DNA from: 2-02-FULL-66-14 sp964651335
GTDB taxonomy: Bacteria; Pseudomonadota; Gammaproteobacteria; Burkholderiales; SG8-39
Assembly (NCBI GenBank): GCA_964651335.1
Contig: CAZYVT010000005.1
Coordinates: 1-64,000, forward strand
Reading direction: 5' to 3'
Length of the DNA: 64,000 nucleotides
Below are positions 22,884 to 32,015 of this stretch, in pieces; position 1 is the first letter of the stretch; each line of letters starts with the position of its first letter. A program made the position numbers and the translations under genes. The notes under the pieces are model-generated. The model had not been told where the DNA came from and made no database searches. It was given only the letters and a program-made list of their open reading frames with translations.

Positions 22884-23591
22884 ATGAGCGCGGTCCCGCC
22901 TGCGATCGTCGCGCGCGGCGTCACCAAGCGCTACGGGCCGGTCGTCGCGCTGGAGGATTTCTCGCTCGAGATCCGCAAGGGCGAGGTGTTCTGTTTGCTC
23001 GGCCCGAACGGCTCTGGCAAGACCACGTTCCTGCGCGCGCTCACGGGCTACCTGCTGCCCAGCGCGGGTTCGCTCGAGGTGGCCGGCTGCGACGCGGTGC
23101 GCGATCCGATGGCCGCGCGGCGGAAAATCGGCTACGTGCCCGAGTCGGTGCCGCTCTACCGGCACATGCGCGTGGGGGAGTTCCTCGTGTTCATGGCGCG
23201 GCTGCGCGGCGTGCCCGAGCGCAAGGTCGAGGGCGCGGTGCATCGCGTCGCCGGGCAGCTTTCGATTGCCGACCGCTTGCGCTCGCCGATTCCGGCGCTC
23301 TCGCGCGGTTACCGGCAGCGCGTCGCGCTCGCGCAGGCGCTGGTGCACGATCCCGAAGTGCTGATCCTGGACGAACCGACCAACGGCCTGGATCCGCGCC
23401 AGATCATCGAGACGCGCAACCTGATCCGCGGCCTCGCCGGGCGGCACACCGTGCTGATGAGCTCGCACATCCTTGCCGAGGTGGAGAAGACCGCCGACCG
23501 GGTGGCGGTGCTGCTGGGCGGAAGATTGCGCGGCCTGCGCGCGATCGCCGAGACCCCGAATCTCGAGAGCTGGTTCCTCTCGCTCGCATGA
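22884..23591 (+). CDS. ABC transporter ATPase (GldA-like)
   Basis: A 235-residue ABC ATPase: Walker A GPNGSGKTT, signature ALSRGYRQRVALAQAL, Walker B VLILDEPTNGLDP, H-loop MSSHIL. The sequence resembles the ATPase of Gld/NatA-type export systems, and the next three genes fit that assignment. The following permease overlaps by 4 bp (ATGA). In Bacteroidetes such systems are linked to gliding; in proteobacteria the operon is widespread and its substrate unknown. Confidence 0.88.
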   Translation: MSAVPPAIVARGVTKRYGPVVALEDFSLEIRKGEVFCLLGPNGSGKTTFLRALTGYLLPSAGSLEVAGCDAVRDPMAARRKIGYVPESVPLYRHMRVGEFLVFMARLRGVPERKVEGAVHRVAGQLSIADRLRSPIPALSRGYRQRVALAQALVHDPEVLILDEPTNGLDPRQIIETRNLIRGLAGRHTVLMSSHILAEVEKTADRVAVLLGGRLRGLRAIAETPNLESWFLSLA

Positions 23592-24289
23592 GCCCGCTCG
23601 CGGTGCTGACGAGGAAGGAGTTGCACGCGACGTTCACCTCGCCGATCGGCTACACCGTGTCCGCGGTGTTCCTGCTGGTGCTCGGTTACACCTTCAGCCT
23701 GACGCTGTTCGCCACCAAGGTCGCGAACCTGACCTACATCTTCCACCAGATGTACGTGCTGTCGATCCTGCTGGTGCCGGTGCTCACCATGCGCGCGTTC
23801 GCAGAGGAGCGCCGCAGCGACACGCTTGAGCTGCTGCTCACCGCGCCGGTGGCCGAGTTGTGGATCGTGCTTGGGAAGTTCCTCGCGGCGTACGCGCTGG
23901 TGCTCGGCATGTACGCGCTGTCGGCGGTGTACGCGGCGATCCTCGGCGCGTACGGCGAGCCGGACTGGGGGCCGATCTTCAGCGGCTACCTGGCGCTCGC
24001 GCTGCTTGCCGCGGCGCTCGTCGCCGTCGGGCTGCTGATGTCGAGCCTCACCGAGAACCAGGTTGTGGCAGCAGCCGCCTCGATCGGCGTGTTCCTCATG
24101 CTGTGGTTTGCCGACGCGGTCGCGGCGATGCTTCCGGAAACGCTGCAGGCGTTCGCCGTCAACCTGTCGCTGATTGGGCATTTCCGGCCGATCGCGACTG
24201 GCGCCCTGTTCCTCTCCGACGCCGGATACTTTGTGACGCTCGCGCTCGTGGCGCTATTTCTTGCCACGCGACGGTTGGCCGAGCGATGA
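23588..24289 (+). CDS. ABC transporter permease (GldF-like)
   Basis: A 233-residue ABC-2-type permease with six predicted membrane helices. The N-terminus reads MSPLAVLTRKELHATFTSPIGY, followed by LTMRAFAEERRSDTLELLLTAPV, the conserved cytoplasmic loop of GldF-like proteins. Its start and stop overlap the neighbouring genes by 4 bp each, so the operon is translated as a unit. Export or lipid-related transport is presumed from the family only. Confidence 0.87.
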   Translation: MSPLAVLTRKELHATFTSPIGYTVSAVFLLVLGYTFSLTLFATKVANLTYIFHQMYVLSILLVPVLTMRAFAEERRSDTLELLLTAPVAELWIVLGKFLAAYALVLGMYALSAVYAAILGAYGEPDWGPIFSGYLALALLAAALVAVGLLMSSLTENQVVAAAASIGVFLMLWFADAVAAMLPETLQAFAVNLSLIGHFRPIATGALFLSDAGYFVTLALVALFLATRRLAER

Positions 24290-25764
24290 GCGAAGTCTGG
24301 GGCGCGCTCTGGTTTGCCGGTGTCCTCGCCGCGCTCGCCGTGCTGTTTGCAGCCGGGCTTGCGGTCGCCGTGCCCGCTTCGCGTGCGAGGCGCTTGCTGG
24401 TGCAGGCTGCGCTCGCTTGCGCTGCGCTTGGCGCCACGATCGCCTCCAACGTCGCGCTCTACAAGCACGATGCGTACTTCGATCTGACGCGGGAGAAGAG
24501 CTTCACGCCGGCGACCGAGACGCTGCGCGTAGTGCGCAGCCTCGAGCGCGACGTCGAGCTGACGTACTTCTATCAGAACCAGAGCCCTGCCGGACGGGCG
24601 GCGAAGGCAATGGTCGAGGTGATGGGCCGCGCGAACCCGCGTCTCAAGGTCCGCACCGTGGATCCCGACCAGAACCCGGGGCTTGCGAACCGGCTCGGCG
24701 TCAAGCTGTATAACGCCGCGCTGCTCGCCGCGGGCGGCGAGCGCGTCGAGGTCGTGACGACCGACGACCGCGACATCGCCCTCGGCATCCTGCGGCTGCT
24801 CCGCACCGACCGGCGCCCGGTCTGCTTCCTCGCGGGGCATGGCGAGTACGACATCGACAACTTCGAGTTCCACACCCATTTCGAGGGTCAGCACGCGCAC
24901 AGCCACGACGTGCAAGGCATGGCGGTAGTGCAGGTGGAACAGCATGGCTTCGGCCGCCTGCGGCGCGCGCTCGAAAAACTCGGCTACAGCGTGCGCAAAC
25001 TGACGCTTGCGACGCAGGGCGCCGTGCCCGAGGACTGCGCGGTGCTGGTCGAAGCCAATCCGCGCACCCGCCATACCGCGCCCGAAGTCGCGGCGATCGG
25101 CGCGCATCTCGCGCGCGGCGGCAGCCTGCTGCTGCTGATCGAGCCGGATTTCGACCTGGAGCCGGCATTCGCGGCGCTGCTCCAGCGCGCGGGCGTGCGG
25201 GTCGGCGAGGGCGTGATCGTAGACCCGGCGAGCCATTACTACACCGACGAACAGATGATCGCGGTCGTCGCCTACGCGCGCCACCCGGCGACAGTCGGGC
25301 TCGCGCTCTCGTTCTTTCCCGGCGCACGGCCGGTGGAGGCGATCGCGGCCCCGGGCGTGAAGGCGAGCGCGCTCTTTTCGAGCAGCGCCTCGAGCACCCT
25401 CGCGAGAGCTGCGCGCGGCGCCGAGAACGCACCACCGGTTGCGCGCGCGCTCGCCGTGGTCGCCGAGGGGAGGCTCGACGCCCGCGCCGACGCGAAACCG
25501 TTTCGGCTCGCAGTGGTGGGCGACGCCGATTTCGCGAGCAATTCCTTCTTTCCGTACCTTGCAAACGCGGATCTGCTTCTGAATCTGCTCGCCTGGCTGC
25601 GCGGCGAGGAGCGAGGACCGGCGATGAAACCGCCGGTCGAGGTGTTGCCGACGGTGGCGCTTACGAACGCGCAGATGCGCGGCATCTTCATCGTGTGCGT
25701 GTTCGGCCTGCCCGGGATCGTGGCGCTGATCGGCGTCATCGTATGGTGGCGCCGGCGGTACTGA
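24286..25764 (+). CDS. GldG-like ABC-associated membrane protein
   Basis: A 492-residue protein with two N-terminal hydrophobic segments (about 5-25 and 35-55) and one C-terminal helix (about 465-488, FIVCVFGLPGIVALIGVIVWW). Between them lies a large extracytoplasmic domain of the 'ABC-type system involved in gliding motility, auxiliary component' type. Recognisable elements are YFDLTREKSFTPATETLRV, CFLAGHGEYDID and FRLAVVGDADFASNSFF. A His-rich insert (FHTHFEGQHAHSHD, about residues 197-210) is unusual and could bind metal. It overlaps both neighbours, consistent with a complex with the GldA/GldF-like pair. Confidence 0.85.
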   Translation: MSEVWGALWFAGVLAALAVLFAAGLAVAVPASRARRLLVQAALACAALGATIASNVALYKHDAYFDLTREKSFTPATETLRVVRSLERDVELTYFYQNQSPAGRAAKAMVEVMGRANPRLKVRTVDPDQNPGLANRLGVKLYNAALLAAGGERVEVVTTDDRDIALGILRLLRTDRRPVCFLAGHGEYDIDNFEFHTHFEGQHAHSHDVQGMAVVQVEQHGFGRLRRALEKLGYSVRKLTLATQGAVPEDCAVLVEANPRTRHTAPEVAAIGAHLARGGSLLLLIEPDFDLEPAFAALLQRAGVRVGEGVIVDPASHYYTDEQMIAVVAYARHPATVGLALSFFPGARPVEAIAAPGVKASALFSSSASSTLARAARGAENAPPVARALAVVAEGRLDARADAKPFRLAVVGDADFASNSFFPYLANADLLLNLLAWLRGEERGPAMKPPVEVLPTVALTNAQMRGIFIVCVFGLPGIVALIGVIVWWRRRY

Positions 25765-26279
25765 GGCGGCGCGCTCTCGCAGCGGCAGCCGTCGCTGCGG
25801 CTGCAATTCTTGTGGGCCTCGCGCTGCACGGCGAGCGCAGGCAGAGCCCGCTCGGCCGCTTCGAGGCCGCCGGCCTGATGGCGCATGTTGCACCCGCGAC
25901 CGTGTCCGAAGTCGAGGTCACGGCGGGCGGGCGCCGCCGCCGTTTCGTGCGCGATGGCGCGGTCTGGCGCGCGGCGGAGCCGGCCGCCGCGATTTCGGCG
26001 GACGCTGGCGCGCGCATTGAAACAGGCCTCAGGCTGCTTCACGTCTCGCCGCCCGAACGCGTGCTGACCGGAGAAGAACTGGCCGCGCAGGGTTCCTTCG
26101 GACTCGACTCACCGGCGCTGCGCGTGGCAGTGAAGGGCACCGTCGCCTTCGCGGTCGCGTTCGGCGCGGCAAACCCGATCGGGCTTGCGCGCTATGCGAG
26201 AGTGGAGGGCGGTGCCGGGATCGCACTCATACCCGGCTACGTGGCGCAGGCGTGGGAAGAGGTGATCGCAGTCCGATGA
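25743..26279 (+). CDS. DUF4340-like membrane-anchored protein
   Basis: A 178-residue protein with a single N-terminal hydrophobic segment (about 8-27) and a periplasmic domain containing VEVTAGGRRRRFVRDGAVWRA, the strand pattern of DUF4340 proteins, which follow gldG-like genes. It is shorter than usual for this family (300 or more residues). The ATG at 25743 lies 22 bp inside the preceding gene, and its stop overlaps the next start. Function unknown; probably a soluble partner of the Gld-type transporter. Confidence 0.65.
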   Translation: MVAPAVLRRRALAAAAVAAAAILVGLALHGERRQSPLGRFEAAGLMAHVAPATVSEVEVTAGGRRRRFVRDGAVWRAAEPAAAISADAGARIETGLRLLHVSPPERVLTGEELAAQGSFGLDSPALRVAVKGTVAFAVAFGAANPIGLARYARVEGGAGIALIPGYVAQAWEEVIAVR

Positions 26280-27268
26280 AAGTGAAACACGGGCTCGGGG
26301 CAGGGATTGCAGCGCTGCTCGTTGCCTTCGACGCGCTCGCGCACGTGACGAGCACCGGGATTGCGACGGTCGCGGTGGAAGGCGACCGCGTCATCGTCCG
26401 GCTGAGCCTTTCGCTCAGCGAGCTGCCGCAGGAACCGGCACAGCTCATTGCGCATGCGGCGGAAGGCGACGCCGCGAGCGCCGAGCGCGTTGCCGACGCT
26501 TTGCGCACCCAGGTCAAGGTCGCGCGCGGAAGCGAGGCCTGCCGCCCGGGCCGCGTCCGTATTCAGGGCTCGCGCCTGGAGGACGGGCGCGCGATCCTGC
26601 AGCTTGTTTTCGCCTGCCCGAAGGCGGGCGGCAAGATCGAATATGCGGATCAGCTTCAGCTCGTATTCGGCGAGCACTATCGCACCATCGCGAGCATCGA
26701 CGAGGGTGGACCTTCCGCGCAGGGCTGGCCCGAGTTCCTTGCGCTCGGCGTCGAGCACATTCTCACCGGCTACGACCACCTGATGTTTCTCGCCGCGCTG
26801 GTGATTGGCAGCCGCGGCTTGTGGCGCACGATCGGCATCGTGACGGCGTTTACCGTGGCGCACAGCGTGACACTCGCACTTGCGAGCCTCGGGATTGCGG
26901 CAGTCCCGGCCGCAGTCATCGAGCCCGCGATCGCAGCGTCGATTTTCTGGATCGCGCTCGAAAACCTGTACTCCCCGGCCGCAGGCTTCCGGCGTTGGGT
27001 GATCGGGTTTCTGTTCGGCCTGGTGCACGGGTTCGGCTTTGCTTCGGCGCTGGAGGGGATCGAGTTGCGCGGTTGGGCGTTCGCGCGCGCCCTGATCGCC
27101 TTCAATCTTGGCGTCGAAATCGGGCAGGCTGCGGCAGTCCTCGCGGCGGCCGCGCTCCTTGCGCGTCTCGGCGAGGGGGCCGGCCCGGCACGCCTGCGGC
27201 GGGCGCTCTCGACCCTGCTCGCGCTCGCCGGGGGCGCCTGGTTCGCCGTCCGCGTTGCCACCGGATAG
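26276..27268 (+). CDS. HupE/UreJ-family membrane protein
   Basis: A 330-residue protein: a signal peptide (residues 1-22), a periplasmic beta-rich region (about 23-155), then a six-helix membrane domain with HILTGYDHLMFLAALV, VAHSVTLALASLG and FLFGLVHGFGFASAL. These His-containing motifs are the HupE/UreJ-2 signature, associated with nickel or cobalt handling in some organisms. No hydrogenase or urease gene is nearby. Its ATG overlaps the preceding stop (ATGA), so it is expressed with the Gld-type operon. Metal transport is a family-based guess. Confidence 0.86.
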   Translation: MKVKHGLGAGIAALLVAFDALAHVTSTGIATVAVEGDRVIVRLSLSLSELPQEPAQLIAHAAEGDAASAERVADALRTQVKVARGSEACRPGRVRIQGSRLEDGRAILQLVFACPKAGGKIEYADQLQLVFGEHYRTIASIDEGGPSAQGWPEFLALGVEHILTGYDHLMFLAALVIGSRGLWRTIGIVTAFTVAHSVTLALASLGIAAVPAAVIEPAIAASIFWIALENLYSPAAGFRRWVIGFLFGLVHGFGFASALEGIELRGWAFARALIAFNLGVEIGQAAAVLAAAALLARLGEGAGPARLRRALSTLLALAGGAWFAVRVATG

Positions 27269-27375
27269 CCGTTCTGATTTTTGGTCCTGCCGCAGCGGGC
27301 GAAAGAGGTAACATCAGGGCCATCCGCATCGCCCCGAGCAGCGGCGAGGAGCGGTGGACCAGAGGAGAAAAACTG

Positions 27376-28671
27376 ATGAAACAGCGAGCATGGAGCAGAC
27401 TGTTGACGGCGGGCGCGCTCGCGCTCGGCGTCTCGGCAATCGGCGGAGCGGCTCAGGCGCAGGACGCGAAGCCGATCAAGATCGGCATCGTGACGTTCCT
27501 TTCGGGGTCGGCGGCCGGCCCCTTCGGCGTGCCGGCGAGAAACGGCTTCGAGATCACCATGGAGACTCTGAACGCGGGCAGCGTGCCGGCGCCCTACGCC
27601 GGCAAGGGTTTCGGCGGCGCGCCGCTCGAGGCGGTGTGGGTGGACGAGGCGGGCGGCACCACCAAGCAGGTGAGCGAGTTGCGCAACCTCGTGCAGCGCC
27701 AGAACGTGGATCTCGTCATCGGCTACATCTCGAGCGGCGACTGCCTCGCGGTGGCGCCGGTCGCGGAGGAGCTGAAGAAGCTCACCGTACTCTTCGACTG
27801 CGGCACGCCGCGCATCTTCGAGGACGCGAGTTACAAGCATGTGTTCCGGACGGGGCCGACCGGCACGATGGACAACACCGCGGCGGCGCTCTACGTGACG
27901 GAGATGAAGCCGCAGGCGCGCCGCATCGCCGGCATCAATCAGAACTACGCCTGGGGCCAGGATTCCTGGACCGACTTCGAGCTGGCGATGAAGGCGCTCA
28001 GGCCCGGAGTGGAAGTCGCCACTTCGCAGATGCCCAAGCTCTTCGCGGGCCAGTTCGGGGCGGAGATCTCGACCCTGCTCGGCGCCAACGCCGACATCAT
28101 CCATTCGAGCTTCTGGGGTGGCGACCTCGAGGGATTGGTGCTGCAGGGGGCGCCGCGCGGACTGTTCCAGAAGAGCCTCGTCGTTCTTTCGGCGGGCGAG
28201 CCGGCGATCAACCGCCTGGGCACCAAGATTCCCGATGGCACGGTGATCGGCGGGCGCGGACCCTTCGGCCCGTTCGCTCCGGACACGCCGCTCGCGAACT
28301 GGTTCAAGCGCGTATTCGAGGAGCGCTACGGGGTGGTGCCGAACTACGCCGCCTACAAGGCTTCGCAGGCCGTGCTCGGCGTGAAGGCGGCCTGGGAGAA
28401 GGCGCAGGCGGCGGCGGGCGGGAAGACACCAACCCAGGATCAGGTGATCGCCGCGTTCGAGGGGCTCTCGTACGAAGGGCCGGGTGGGCGCGTCGACATG
28501 AAGCTCGGCAAGGGCCACCAGGCGGTGATGGACAACGCCATCGGCACCGCGAAATTGGTGGACGGCAAATTCGCGATCGTCAATATCAAGCGCTATCCGG
28601 CGGCGCTGGTCAACCCGCCCGAGGGCGTGAAGAGCGAGGCCTGGCTCAAATCCGACTTCAAGGCGCGCTGA
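27376..28671 (+). CDS. HAAT-family substrate-binding protein (second system)
   Basis: A 431-residue periplasmic binding protein. Signal peptide about residues 1-28 (ending GAAQAQ), then KIGIVTFLSGSAAGPFGVPARNGFEI. It is only distantly related to the protein at 1885. Distinctive parts are VDEAGGTTKQVSELRNLV and YISSGDCLAVAPVAEEL with DCGTPRIFED, which place it in the ABC amide/aromatic-acid binding group. AGGAG precedes the ATG. The four transporter genes follow after a hairpin. Ligand not determinable from sequence alone. Confidence 0.9.
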   Translation: MKQRAWSRLLTAGALALGVSAIGGAAQAQDAKPIKIGIVTFLSGSAAGPFGVPARNGFEITMETLNAGSVPAPYAGKGFGGAPLEAVWVDEAGGTTKQVSELRNLVQRQNVDLVIGYISSGDCLAVAPVAEELKKLTVLFDCGTPRIFEDASYKHVFRTGPTGTMDNTAAALYVTEMKPQARRIAGINQNYAWGQDSWTDFELAMKALRPGVEVATSQMPKLFAGQFGAEISTLLGANADIIHSSFWGGDLEGLVLQGAPRGLFQKSLVVLSAGEPAINRLGTKIPDGTVIGGRGPFGPFAPDTPLANWFKRVFEERYGVVPNYAAYKASQAVLGVKAAWEKAQAAAGGKTPTQDQVIAAFEGLSYEGPGGRVDMKLGKGHQAVMDNAIGTAKLVDGKFAIVNIKRYPAALVNPPEGVKSEAWLKSDFKAR

Positions 28672-28688
28672 CCGGCGACTGATCGCAG

Positions 28689-28720
28689 CGGCGCGGGCGC
28701 AACCGTCCGCGCCGTCCTTT
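28689..28720 (+). terminator. Stem-loop between binding-protein and permease genes (second system)
   Basis: CGGCGCGG (28689-28696) pairs perfectly with CCGCGCCG (28707-28714) around a 10-nt loop, then TCCTTT. Same position and form as the hairpin at 3126-3164 in the first system: between binding-protein stop and livH start. Likely an attenuator or 3' mRNA stabiliser. Confidence 0.55.
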
Positions 28721-28733
28721 CCGGGGGAATTGC

Positions 28734-29630
28734 GTGGGAAACATTGGCGCTGTGCTGGTCGACGGCGTCATCTATTCGTCGTGGCTTTTCATCATCGCCG
28801 TCGGGCTCACGCTCGTCTATGGCGTGATGCGCATCCTCAATCTCGCGCACGGCAGCCTGTACGCGCTCGGCGCCTATGCCGCGGCGTCGCTCGTCGGTTA
28901 CTGGTTCGCGAGGGGCTATCCCCCGATGGGCAGCTACGCACTGCTCGCCGCCGCAGCGGTGATCGTCGGCCTCGTCGCCGGTCCGTTGATCGAGCGCGGG
29001 CTGCTCCGGTTCATGTATGGCAAGGACGAGATGGTGCTGGTGCTCGTCACCTACGCGCTGTTCCTGATCCTCGAGGACCTGATCAAGCTGGTGTGGGGCG
29101 TGGAGTCCTACGTGATCTCCGAACCGTACGGCCTGCTCGGCAGCTTCAGCCTCGCCGGCCTGACCTACCCCGTGTACAACGGCGTGCTGGTGGTCGCGGC
29201 GCTCGTCGTGGGTGTGGCCCTCACTTGGGTGCTGCAGGGCACGCGCGCCGGCAAGCTCCTCATCGCGGTGATCCACGACCGCGAGATGGGCGCGGCACTC
29301 GGGATCGACGTCTCGCGCATGTACCTCGTGACTTTCACCGCCGGCACCATGCTCGCGGCGCTTGGCGGCGCGCTCACCGCGCCGACCGTTTCGGTCCTGC
29401 CGGGGATGGGCGTTGAGGTGATCGTGCTCGCGTTCGCGGTGGTGGTGATCGGCGGCCTCGGCAGCCTTCCGGGCGCGGCGCTCGGCGCGCTGATCGTGGG
29501 GCTGGTGCGCTCGGCGTCGGTCCACTACCTGCCGCAGTTCGAGCTGTTCTCGATCTACCTGGTCATGGCGCTGGTGCTGCTCGCGCGGCCCAAGGGCCTG
29601 TTTGCCGGCGCCGAGGCGCGCAAGATATGA
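28734..29630 (+). CDS. livH: HAAT-family permease (LivH-like), second system
   Basis: A 298-residue polytopic permease. The hallmark GVMRILNLAHGSLYALGAY follows the first helices, and VVVIGGLGSLPGAALGALIVGL ends the core. It starts with GTG at 28734 (GGGGGAAT upstream is a weak ribosome site) and its stop overlaps the LivM-like start by 4 bp. It forms the channel with the next gene's product. Confidence 0.9.
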   Translation: MGNIGAVLVDGVIYSSWLFIIAVGLTLVYGVMRILNLAHGSLYALGAYAAASLVGYWFARGYPPMGSYALLAAAAVIVGLVAGPLIERGLLRFMYGKDEMVLVLVTYALFLILEDLIKLVWGVESYVISEPYGLLGSFSLAGLTYPVYNGVLVVAALVVGVALTWVLQGTRAGKLLIAVIHDREMGAALGIDVSRMYLVTFTAGTMLAALGGALTAPTVSVLPGMGVEVIVLAFAVVVIGGLGSLPGAALGALIVGLVRSASVHYLPQFELFSIYLVMALVLLARPKGLFAGAEARKI

Positions 29631-30559
29631 GCGACCGCACCAGCCGCGCCCTGTTCATCGCGCTCGCCGTCCTGCTCGCCGCGGGCCTCGTGCTCCCGAA
29701 ATGGGCGATCTCGCTCGCCATCATCTCGCTCGGCAAGGGGCTCGTGGTCCTCGGCATGCTGCTGCTCATGCGCACCGGGCTCGTCTCCTTCGGCCAGGGG
29801 CTCTATTTCGCGGCCGGCGCCTATGCGGTGGGCATCCTCAACCAGGTGTACAAGTTCTCCGACGCGATCGCGATGGTGGCCGCCGGCGCGATTGCCGCGG
29901 CGCTGATCGCGCTCGTGCTCGGCGCGCTGCTGGCGGGCTACCGCGCGATCTTCTTCGCCATGCTGACGCTCGCCTTCTCGATGATCCTCTATGGCCTGCT
30001 GGTGAAGTCCTCGGCGCTCGGCTCGACCGACGGCTTCAACGTCGACGCGCGCACGCTCGCTGGAATCCCGATGGGCGGCGGAACCGGCTACGTACTGTAC
30101 GCATTCGCCTCGATCGCCGCGTTCCTCGCGGCCTGGGGCGTGCACCGCTACCAGCACTCGCTCCTCGGGCGCATCGCGCCGGCGATCCGCGACAACGAGC
30201 TGCGCGTCGAGTATCTGGGCGCCTCGGTGCGCGCGGTGGTGCATCTCAACTACGTCATCGCGGCGGTGCTCTCGGGCGTGGGCGGCGCGATCGTCGCGCT
30301 TGCGGTGGGCCACATCGACCCCGAGATGGCCTACTGGACCACGTCGGGCGAGTTCGTGTTCGTGGCAATCCTTGCCGGCACGGGAAACGTCGCCGCGCCG
30401 TTTCTCGGCTCGGCCCTGTTCGAGGCGATCCGCACCTTCGCCTACCAGTATTCGCCCTATACCTGGCAGATGGTGCTTGGAGGGGCGATGCTCGTCGTGA
30501 TCATGTTCCTGCCCTCGGGCTTGTGGTCGCTGTTCGAGCGGCGGCGCGCGCGGGGCTGA
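29627..30559 (+). CDS. livM: HAAT-family permease (LivM-like), second system
   Basis: A 310-residue polytopic permease with RTGLVSFGQGLYFAAGAYAVGIL (the LivM equivalent of the NLAHG motif) and ILAGTGNVAAPFLGSALFEAIR near the C-terminus. The starting ATG overlaps the preceding stop; the ATPase gene follows after 4 bp. Divergent from the first system's LivM, consistent with separate origins and not with a recent duplication. Confidence 0.9.
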   Translation: MSDRTSRALFIALAVLLAAGLVLPKWAISLAIISLGKGLVVLGMLLLMRTGLVSFGQGLYFAAGAYAVGILNQVYKFSDAIAMVAAGAIAAALIALVLGALLAGYRAIFFAMLTLAFSMILYGLLVKSSALGSTDGFNVDARTLAGIPMGGGTGYVLYAFASIAAFLAAWGVHRYQHSLLGRIAPAIRDNELRVEYLGASVRAVVHLNYVIAAVLSGVGGAIVALAVGHIDPEMAYWTTSGEFVFVAILAGTGNVAAPFLGSALFEAIRTFAYQYSPYTWQMVLGGAMLVVIMFLPSGLWSLFERRRARG

Positions 30560-30563
30560 GCGC

Positions 30564-31298
30564 ATGGCGGTCCTCGAAACCCGCAACCTGGTGAAACGCT
30601 TCGGCGCGCTCGCCGCCGCGGACGACATTTCGGTCGCGATCCGGCCCGACAGCACGGTCGGACTGATCGGCGCGAACGGCGCCGGCAAGACCACCTTCAT
30701 CAACATGGCGACCGGCTATCTGAAGCCGGATTCCGGGGCCATCTACTATCAGGGCGAGGACATCACGGGACTCGCGCCGCGCGCGGTCACCCACCGTGGC
30801 ATCTGCCGCTCGTTCCAGATCCCGCAGCTGTTCCTGTCGCAGACGGTGCATGACAACCTGCTGGTGAGTGCGGGGATCGCCGCGCGCCAGAGCGGCGCCG
30901 TGAAAGGGGTCGAAGCGGTGGTCGCCGATTCGCTCGGACGATTCGGCCTCGCCTCCTACGCCGACAAGCTCGCCGGCGTGCTGCCGGAGGGAATCAGAAA
31001 GCTCCTCGACATCGCGATGGCGCTGGCGGCGCGGCCCAAGGTGTTGCTGCTCGACGAGCCGACGAGCGGCGTGTCCGCGGAGGAGAAATTCGGAGTCATG
31101 GACACCGTGATGCGGGCGGTGCGGCCGCAGGGCGTCACAGTGCTGTTCGTGGAGCATGACATGGACATCGTGGAGCGTTACAGCGACCGCGTGCTCGCCT
31201 TCTACGAAGGACGCATCATCGCGGACGGGGCGCCGCGCTCGGTGCTGGAGAATCCCGAAGTGCGCGAATTCGTGGTGGGCGAACATGCTGCGCATTGA
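30564..31298 (+). CDS. livG: HAAT-family ATPase (LivG-like), second system
   Basis: A 244-residue ABC ATPase. Walker A is GANGAGKTT, the signature region VLPEGIRKLLDIAMAL (a LivG-type variant of LSGGQ), Walker B VLLLDEPTSG, and H-loop FVEHDMDI. The last 14 bp overlap the LivF-like start. It pairs with the LivF-like ATPase to drive uptake. Confidence 0.9.
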   Translation: MAVLETRNLVKRFGALAAADDISVAIRPDSTVGLIGANGAGKTTFINMATGYLKPDSGAIYYQGEDITGLAPRAVTHRGICRSFQIPQLFLSQTVHDNLLVSAGIAARQSGAVKGVEAVVADSLGRFGLASYADKLAGVLPEGIRKLLDIAMALAARPKVLLLDEPTSGVSAEEKFGVMDTVMRAVRPQGVTVLFVEHDMDIVERYSDRVLAFYEGRIIADGAPRSVLENPEVREFVVGEHAAH

Positions 31299-31932
31299 AG
31301 GGCTCAGTGTCTCGATTCAGGGTGCGAGCATATTGCGCTCGGTGGATCTCGCCGTTGCCACCGGTCAGTTCGTCGGTCTGATCGGACGCAACGGCGCAGG
31401 CAAGACGACACTTGTGCGCACGATCATGGGCATCGTGCCCGCGGACGCGGGACGGATTCAGTTCGACGGGCGCGCGTTTGACTCCTTGCCTACGCACGAT
31501 CGGGCGCGCTCCGGCCTGGGCTACATGCCCGAGGACCGCCGTCTTGTGCCCGAACTTTCGGTGGAAGAGAACGTGCTTCTTCCCGCCTGGGCGAGCGGCG
31601 CGAGCGATGGTACGGCGCGCCTCAAGCGCGTGTATGCCCTGATCCCCGAGGTGGCGGCGTTCGCCACGCGCAAGGCCCTGCAGCTTTCGGGGGGTCAGCA
31701 AAAACTCGCGGCGCTGGCGCGCGCGCTCGCGAGCGAACCCAAACTGCTGCTGCTCGACGAGCCCTTGGAAGGCGTCGCGCCGGTGCTCGCGCACCGGCTC
31801 GCGGAGGTGATCCGCGGGCTCAAGCGCGAGGGCCTCTCGGTGCTGTTGTGCGGGTCGAGCCTCGCGCACGTGCGCGATACGCTCGACGCGGTCTATGCGA
31901 TCGACCGCGGCGTCGTTACGCCGAGTGCGTGA
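31285..31932 (+). CDS. livF: HAAT-family ATPase (LivF-like), second system, with unusual C-terminal motif
   Basis: A 215-residue ABC ATPase. Walker A GRNGAGKTT, signature LSGGQQKLAALARAL and Walker B LLLLDEPLEGVAP are normal. Where LivF proteins have LLVEQN before the switch region, this one reads LLCGSSLAHVRDT, so the usual Gln/Asn position is changed. It is also about 20 residues shorter than the homologue at 5754. The ATG at 31285 lies inside the LivG-like gene. It ends the operon; the heterodimer may rely on the LivG-like H-loop for catalysis. Confidence 0.88.
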   Translation: MLRIEGLSVSIQGASILRSVDLAVATGQFVGLIGRNGAGKTTLVRTIMGIVPADAGRIQFDGRAFDSLPTHDRARSGLGYMPEDRRLVPELSVEENVLLPAWASGASDGTARLKRVYALIPEVAAFATRKALQLSGGQQKLAALARALASEPKLLLLDEPLEGVAPVLAHRLAEVIRGLKREGLSVLLCGSSLAHVRDTLDAVYAIDRGVVTPSA

Positions 31933-32015
31933 ACGACCACGCTGCGCTTGCCGCGGCGCTGAAGGGCGGGACATGACATGCTCCACCTCGCCGACGCGTT
32001 GGCGATGACGCTACA

